From an uncultured Clostridia bacterium (GTDB lineage: Bacteria; Bacillota; Clostridia; TANB77; CAG-508): DNA of 26,074 bases. A model generated the notes under the pieces. The model was not told the origin of the DNA and ran no database searches. It was given only the letters and a program-made list of their open reading frames with translations. Where the stretch lies: NCBI GenBank assembly GCA_934154515.1, contig CAKPGD010000010.1, forward strand, positions 1 to 26,074. The letters are read 5' to 3'. The position numbers were made by a program, and so were the translations under genes. Positions 23,932 to 26,074 of this stretch are shown piece after piece. The first letter of the stretch is position 1. Every line of letters begins with the position of its first letter.

Positions 23932-23940
23932 CTACTTATT

Positions 23941-24912
23941 CTATTTTACTAGCGCTGTTATAGAAACTGTAAAAGGTGTACCAAAAGTTCCATAAGAATC
24001 TCTCTTTGCCATATTTACATAAATTGTGGAACCAGTAATTGAATAATTTAATCCATATGCTGAACCATCATAAGAACCTCCTATTCCTCCAGATGTACTT
24101 ATACCTCTTATTCCTACTACTTCTCCACTAAAAGTAATTGATGTAGTCACACCACTACTTTCTAGTCTTACTATTGAAGCTGATCTAGTTTCAGTTTTAT
24201 AAACATTTGACGTATCTATTTTTGAAATATTACTTGCCATTGCTTCATAAGTAGCATCATTTGCTGTTTCTACACCTTTATTTGTTATTGCTGTTGCTAT
24301 TGTAGTTTTTCCATCTAAAGTTTCTTTTTGTAGTGTTTTTATATTATTTGTTAAATCTTTCTTATCCTTTTCTAGTGTTGCAATTTTTGTTTCTAATGTT
24401 GTTTTCTGATTTTCTAGTTCCGTTATTCTGTTATTTAATTCTGCTATTTTCTTATCTTTTTCATCTCCAGATAAAGATAAGTTATCTAATTGTTCTTGAA
24501 GTTCTTTTACTCTTTTTTCTAGCATTGCTATTTTAGCTTTATTTTCTGTGTAACTTCCATTTGATGTTGTTGTTCCTGAATAAATTTCTGTTAAACTTAC
24601 TTCTATATCACTATCTTTTATTTTTATTGTATCTCCATCTTCTTGTAATTCTCCATAGTTTGAAATTATATCTTTTACTTGTGCATCTTCTAATTCTTCA
24701 TTTCTTGCTATTGCATCTACTTGTGCTGCAAGCAGTTCTGTTCCTATTTTTTCTTTATACTCTGCTTCCATTTGCATTCTTTTTGCTTGTTTTGCCTTAT
24801 TGAATATTCCATTTTCTCCTAAACTTAAATTTATTGCTACTCCTGCTAAAATTATTAACACTACTATTGTTATTACTAACGCCACCAATGTTATTCCTTT
24901 TTCTTTTTTCAT
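23941..24912 (-). CDS. Prepilin-like surface protein with long coiled-coil stalk (323 aa)
   Basis: Start at 24912, AGGAGG 9 bases upstream. The first 25 residues are identical to those of the gene at 22916, because of the 178-bp repeat. Next come LGENGIFNKAKQAKRMQMEAEYKEK and a compact segment to about residue 112. A long heptad coiled coil (about 123-197, for example MLEKRVKELQEQLDNL and LENQKTTLETKIATLEKD) precedes the shared IATAITNKGV...MASNISKI motif (204-232) and a Gly/Ser-rich beta domain with a different sequence from its sister. Architecture suggests a membrane- or pilus-anchored stalk with a variable head. Its stop codon abuts the SUMF1 fragment. Confidence 0.8.
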   Translation of the reverse strand: MKKEKGITLVALVITIVVLIILAGVAINLSLGENGIFNKAKQAKRMQMEAEYKEKIGTELLAAQVDAIARNEELEDAQVKDIISNYGELQEDGDTIKIKDSDIEVSLTEIYSGTTTSNGSYTENKAKIAMLEKRVKELQEQLDNLSLSGDEKDKKIAELNNRITELENQKTTLETKIATLEKDKKDLTNNIKTLQKETLDGKTTIATAITNKGVETANDATYEAMASNISKIDTSNVYKTETRSASIVRLESSGVTTSITFSGEVVGIRGISTSGGIGGSYDGSAYGLNYSITGSTIYVNMAKRDSYGTFGTPFTVSITALVK

Positions 24913-25015
24913 TTGATTATACCTCCTATAAATTTCTTTGTTTATTTTATATAAATAACTATTTTTTAACAATATTTTATTTGTTTTTTTGTAGTAATAT
25001 TTTTACATAAAATAA
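24838..25015. repeat. 178-bp perfect direct repeat, copy 2
   Basis: Second copy of 23519-23696: promoter, leader, ribosome site and codons 1-25 of the 323-aa prepilin-like gene. Divergence begins at 25016 on the upstream side and at 24837 on the coding side (one mismatch, followed by a few more matching bases). Confidence 0.97.
24944..24972 (-). promoter_or_regulatory. Promoter inside repeat copy 2
   Basis: Same TTGTTA-17-TAAAAT promoter as in copy 1, offset by 1,319 bases, 32 bases before the start codon at 24912. Confidence 0.65.
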
Positions 25016-25050
25016 AGACATTTACTAAATTTTGTTTTATTAAATGTTTT
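25004..25050 (-). terminator. Weak hairpin terminator after the SUMF1-type gene
   Basis: Leftward ACATTTA and TAAATGT arms (about 25050-25044 and 25025-25019) flank an AT-rich loop and are followed by a U-rich stretch that runs into repeat copy 2. Stem is only 7 A/T-rich pairs, so termination may be partial. Confidence 0.4.
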
Positions 25051-25063
25051 TATTTATATTTTT

Positions 25064-26074
25064 TTATTTTATATAAAGTACTGGTCTAAAGCCATAATAA
25101 GTATTAGTGCGTGTTACAGGGTCATATGAACGACTATAAGCCACTCTTCCATTACTACTAACAACATTCTGATAGGATCCTCCCCTCATAACGTATGATT
25201 CATTTGAGCCATCTTTTATATATGCAATTTCTTGTGTCCATTCCCATAAATTTCCTGCTATATCGTATAAATTCTTCTTTTTTACATCTTCTGATATCGC
25301 TGTTGTTTTTATTCCATAATGATATTTTCCATCACTTACAGCAAAGTCTTCTATTAAAGAGCCATTATCAGCTCCTGCTGCATATCTTCCTATTCCTGCT
25401 GTATATTTTACATTTCCATTTCTATAATTTCCCCATTTGCTTAATTTTATTACTGTATCATCTCCATCTGCTATAAAATTTAATATTACATCCCATTGTG
25501 TTCCTGTTATTAATCCACTATTTACATAGTTTGTATTATACATATTGTTGCTTAATTTTGCTGCTGTAAAATAGTCTGAATGGTAGTATGGTATTTCTCC
25601 TGCTTTTGTTGTTATTTTTCCTTCTGCTGTGCAGTTTAACCCGTCTCTTATTGAAAAATTACTATTTTGCCAGTCTGAAGCTGTGCTTTTTTTTGAGAAA
25701 TCTATTCCATTTGATAATGTTATTTTACTAGTTCCAGCTTCATATCTTCCTATATAAAAGCCTTTATATTTTTGTATTTGAGATAGCTCTGCCGCTGGTA
25801 TCTGAGTTTCCCATATAAAACTTGCATCTTTGTAATTTGTTTTCTTATATTCGTTCTCTTCGCATGGTATCCATACAAATTGATTTCCTAATATTACTGT
25901 TTTCTTTTCTTCATCTGTTAAATTTGCTTCTTGTTTTACTGTTCCGTCATTATTATATATTACTCCTGCTGGTACATCTTCTATTCCTGCATATTTGTTT
26001 TTATCTGCAATATTATCACTTATTACTACTCCTGAAGTTAATGTTCCTCCTACATAGTAAAATTCTTTTGGTAC
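25064..26074 (-). CDS. Surface protein with C-terminal SUMF1/FGE-type (C-type-lectin-like) domain, N-terminus beyond right edge
   Basis: 336 residues are visible in one uninterrupted frame that runs off the window; the internal Met at 25543 is not the start. It begins VPKEFYYVGGTLTSGVVISDN, continues through ILGNQFVWIPCEENEY and FYIGRYEAG, and ends in the SUMF1 signature blocks YDIAGNLWEWTQE, MRGGS (Arg at visible residue 297) and YGFRPVLYIK. The stretch after GGS (YQNVVSSNGRVAYSRSYDP) lacks the copper-binding cysteines of true formylglycine-generating enzymes, so this is most likely a binding domain, not an enzyme. Similar clostridial proteins often carry the MKKEKGITLVALVITI leader; here that must be checked outside the window. 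Confidence 0.85.
   Translation of the reverse strand, partial: VPKEFYYVGGTLTSGVVISDNIADKNKYAGIEDVPAGVIYNNDGTVKQEANLTDEEKKTVILGNQFVWIPCEENEYKKTNYKDASFIWETQIPAAELSQIQKYKGFYIGRYEAGTSKITLSNGIDFSKKSTASDWQNSNFSIRDGLNCTAEGKITTKAGEIPYYHSDYFTAAKLSNNMYNTNYVNSGLITGTQWDVILNFIADGDDTVIKLSKWGNYRNGNVKYTAGIGRYAAGADNGSLIEDFAVSDGKYHYGIKTTAISEDVKKKNLYDIAGNLWEWTQEIAYIKDGSNESYVMRGGSYQNVVSSNGRVAYSRSYDPVTRTNTYYGFRPVLYIK

Noticed and set aside
23701..25200. DGR template/variable repeat pair formed by the two SUMF1 C-termini
   Set aside because: The two sequences differ at all base types and by small insertions, not only at adenines, and no reverse transcriptase is present. They look like diverged paralogues.
25064..25543. 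Separate 159-aa gene starting at the internal Met at 25543
   Set aside because: The frame stays open upstream to the window edge with clear SUMF1-type domain sequence and there is no ribosome site before that Met.
1..26074. CRISPR array, tRNA or rRNA genes, insertion sequences
   Set aside because: No regularly spaced repeats, no cloverleaf candidate ending in CCA or with a T-loop, no transposase frames and no rRNA-like GC-richer block were seen on reading through the window.

Overview
This is an AT-rich window (roughly 70% A+T by eye). Shine-Dalgarno sequences are strong, sigma-A promoters are easy to read, and TTG/GTG starts occur. The gene families (DUF1836, YlbF, TsaE/TsaB/RimI, Lon-like AAA+ protease, prepilin-like proteins beginning MKKEKGITLVALVITI) fit a low-GC Firmicute, most likely an uncultured gut-type clostridium. 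No rRNA, tRNA, CRISPR array, transposase or integrase was found.

Layout. At the left edge is the N-terminal two thirds of a P2-type cation ATPase read leftward, behind a yybP-ykoY (Mn2+) riboswitch and a rho-independent terminator. Then come a small DUF1064 nuclease-like gene, two small unknown genes separated by competing hairpins, an RNA m5C methyltransferase, an unknown 213-aa protein, a small anchored protein, a GT8 glycosyltransferase with a DUF1836 regulator, and a group of membrane proteins (hemolysin III/PAQR, ZupT-like ZIP transporter, YihY/BrkB). After these are a flavin-reductase/PCP_red fusion, a LysM protein and a heterodimeric ABC exporter under a consensus promoter. The t6A genes tsaE and tsaB-rimI flank two small leftward genes. 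A Lon-like protease and a leftward GT4 glycosyltransferase-ylbF pair follow.

The accessory part is 22.9-26.1 kb. Three leftward surface-protein genes and one gene remnant form a cassette-like array. Two prepilin-like genes share an identical 178-bp segment (promoter, RBS and first 25 codons) and then diverge into different coiled-coil and beta-rich C-termini. Between them lies a headless fragment of a SUMF1/FGE-type (C-type-lectin-like) domain, and a longer SUMF1-type gene runs off the right edge. This looks like a locus that diversifies secreted or pilus-tip-like adhesins by reusing one promoter and leader. It is the most interesting part of the window.
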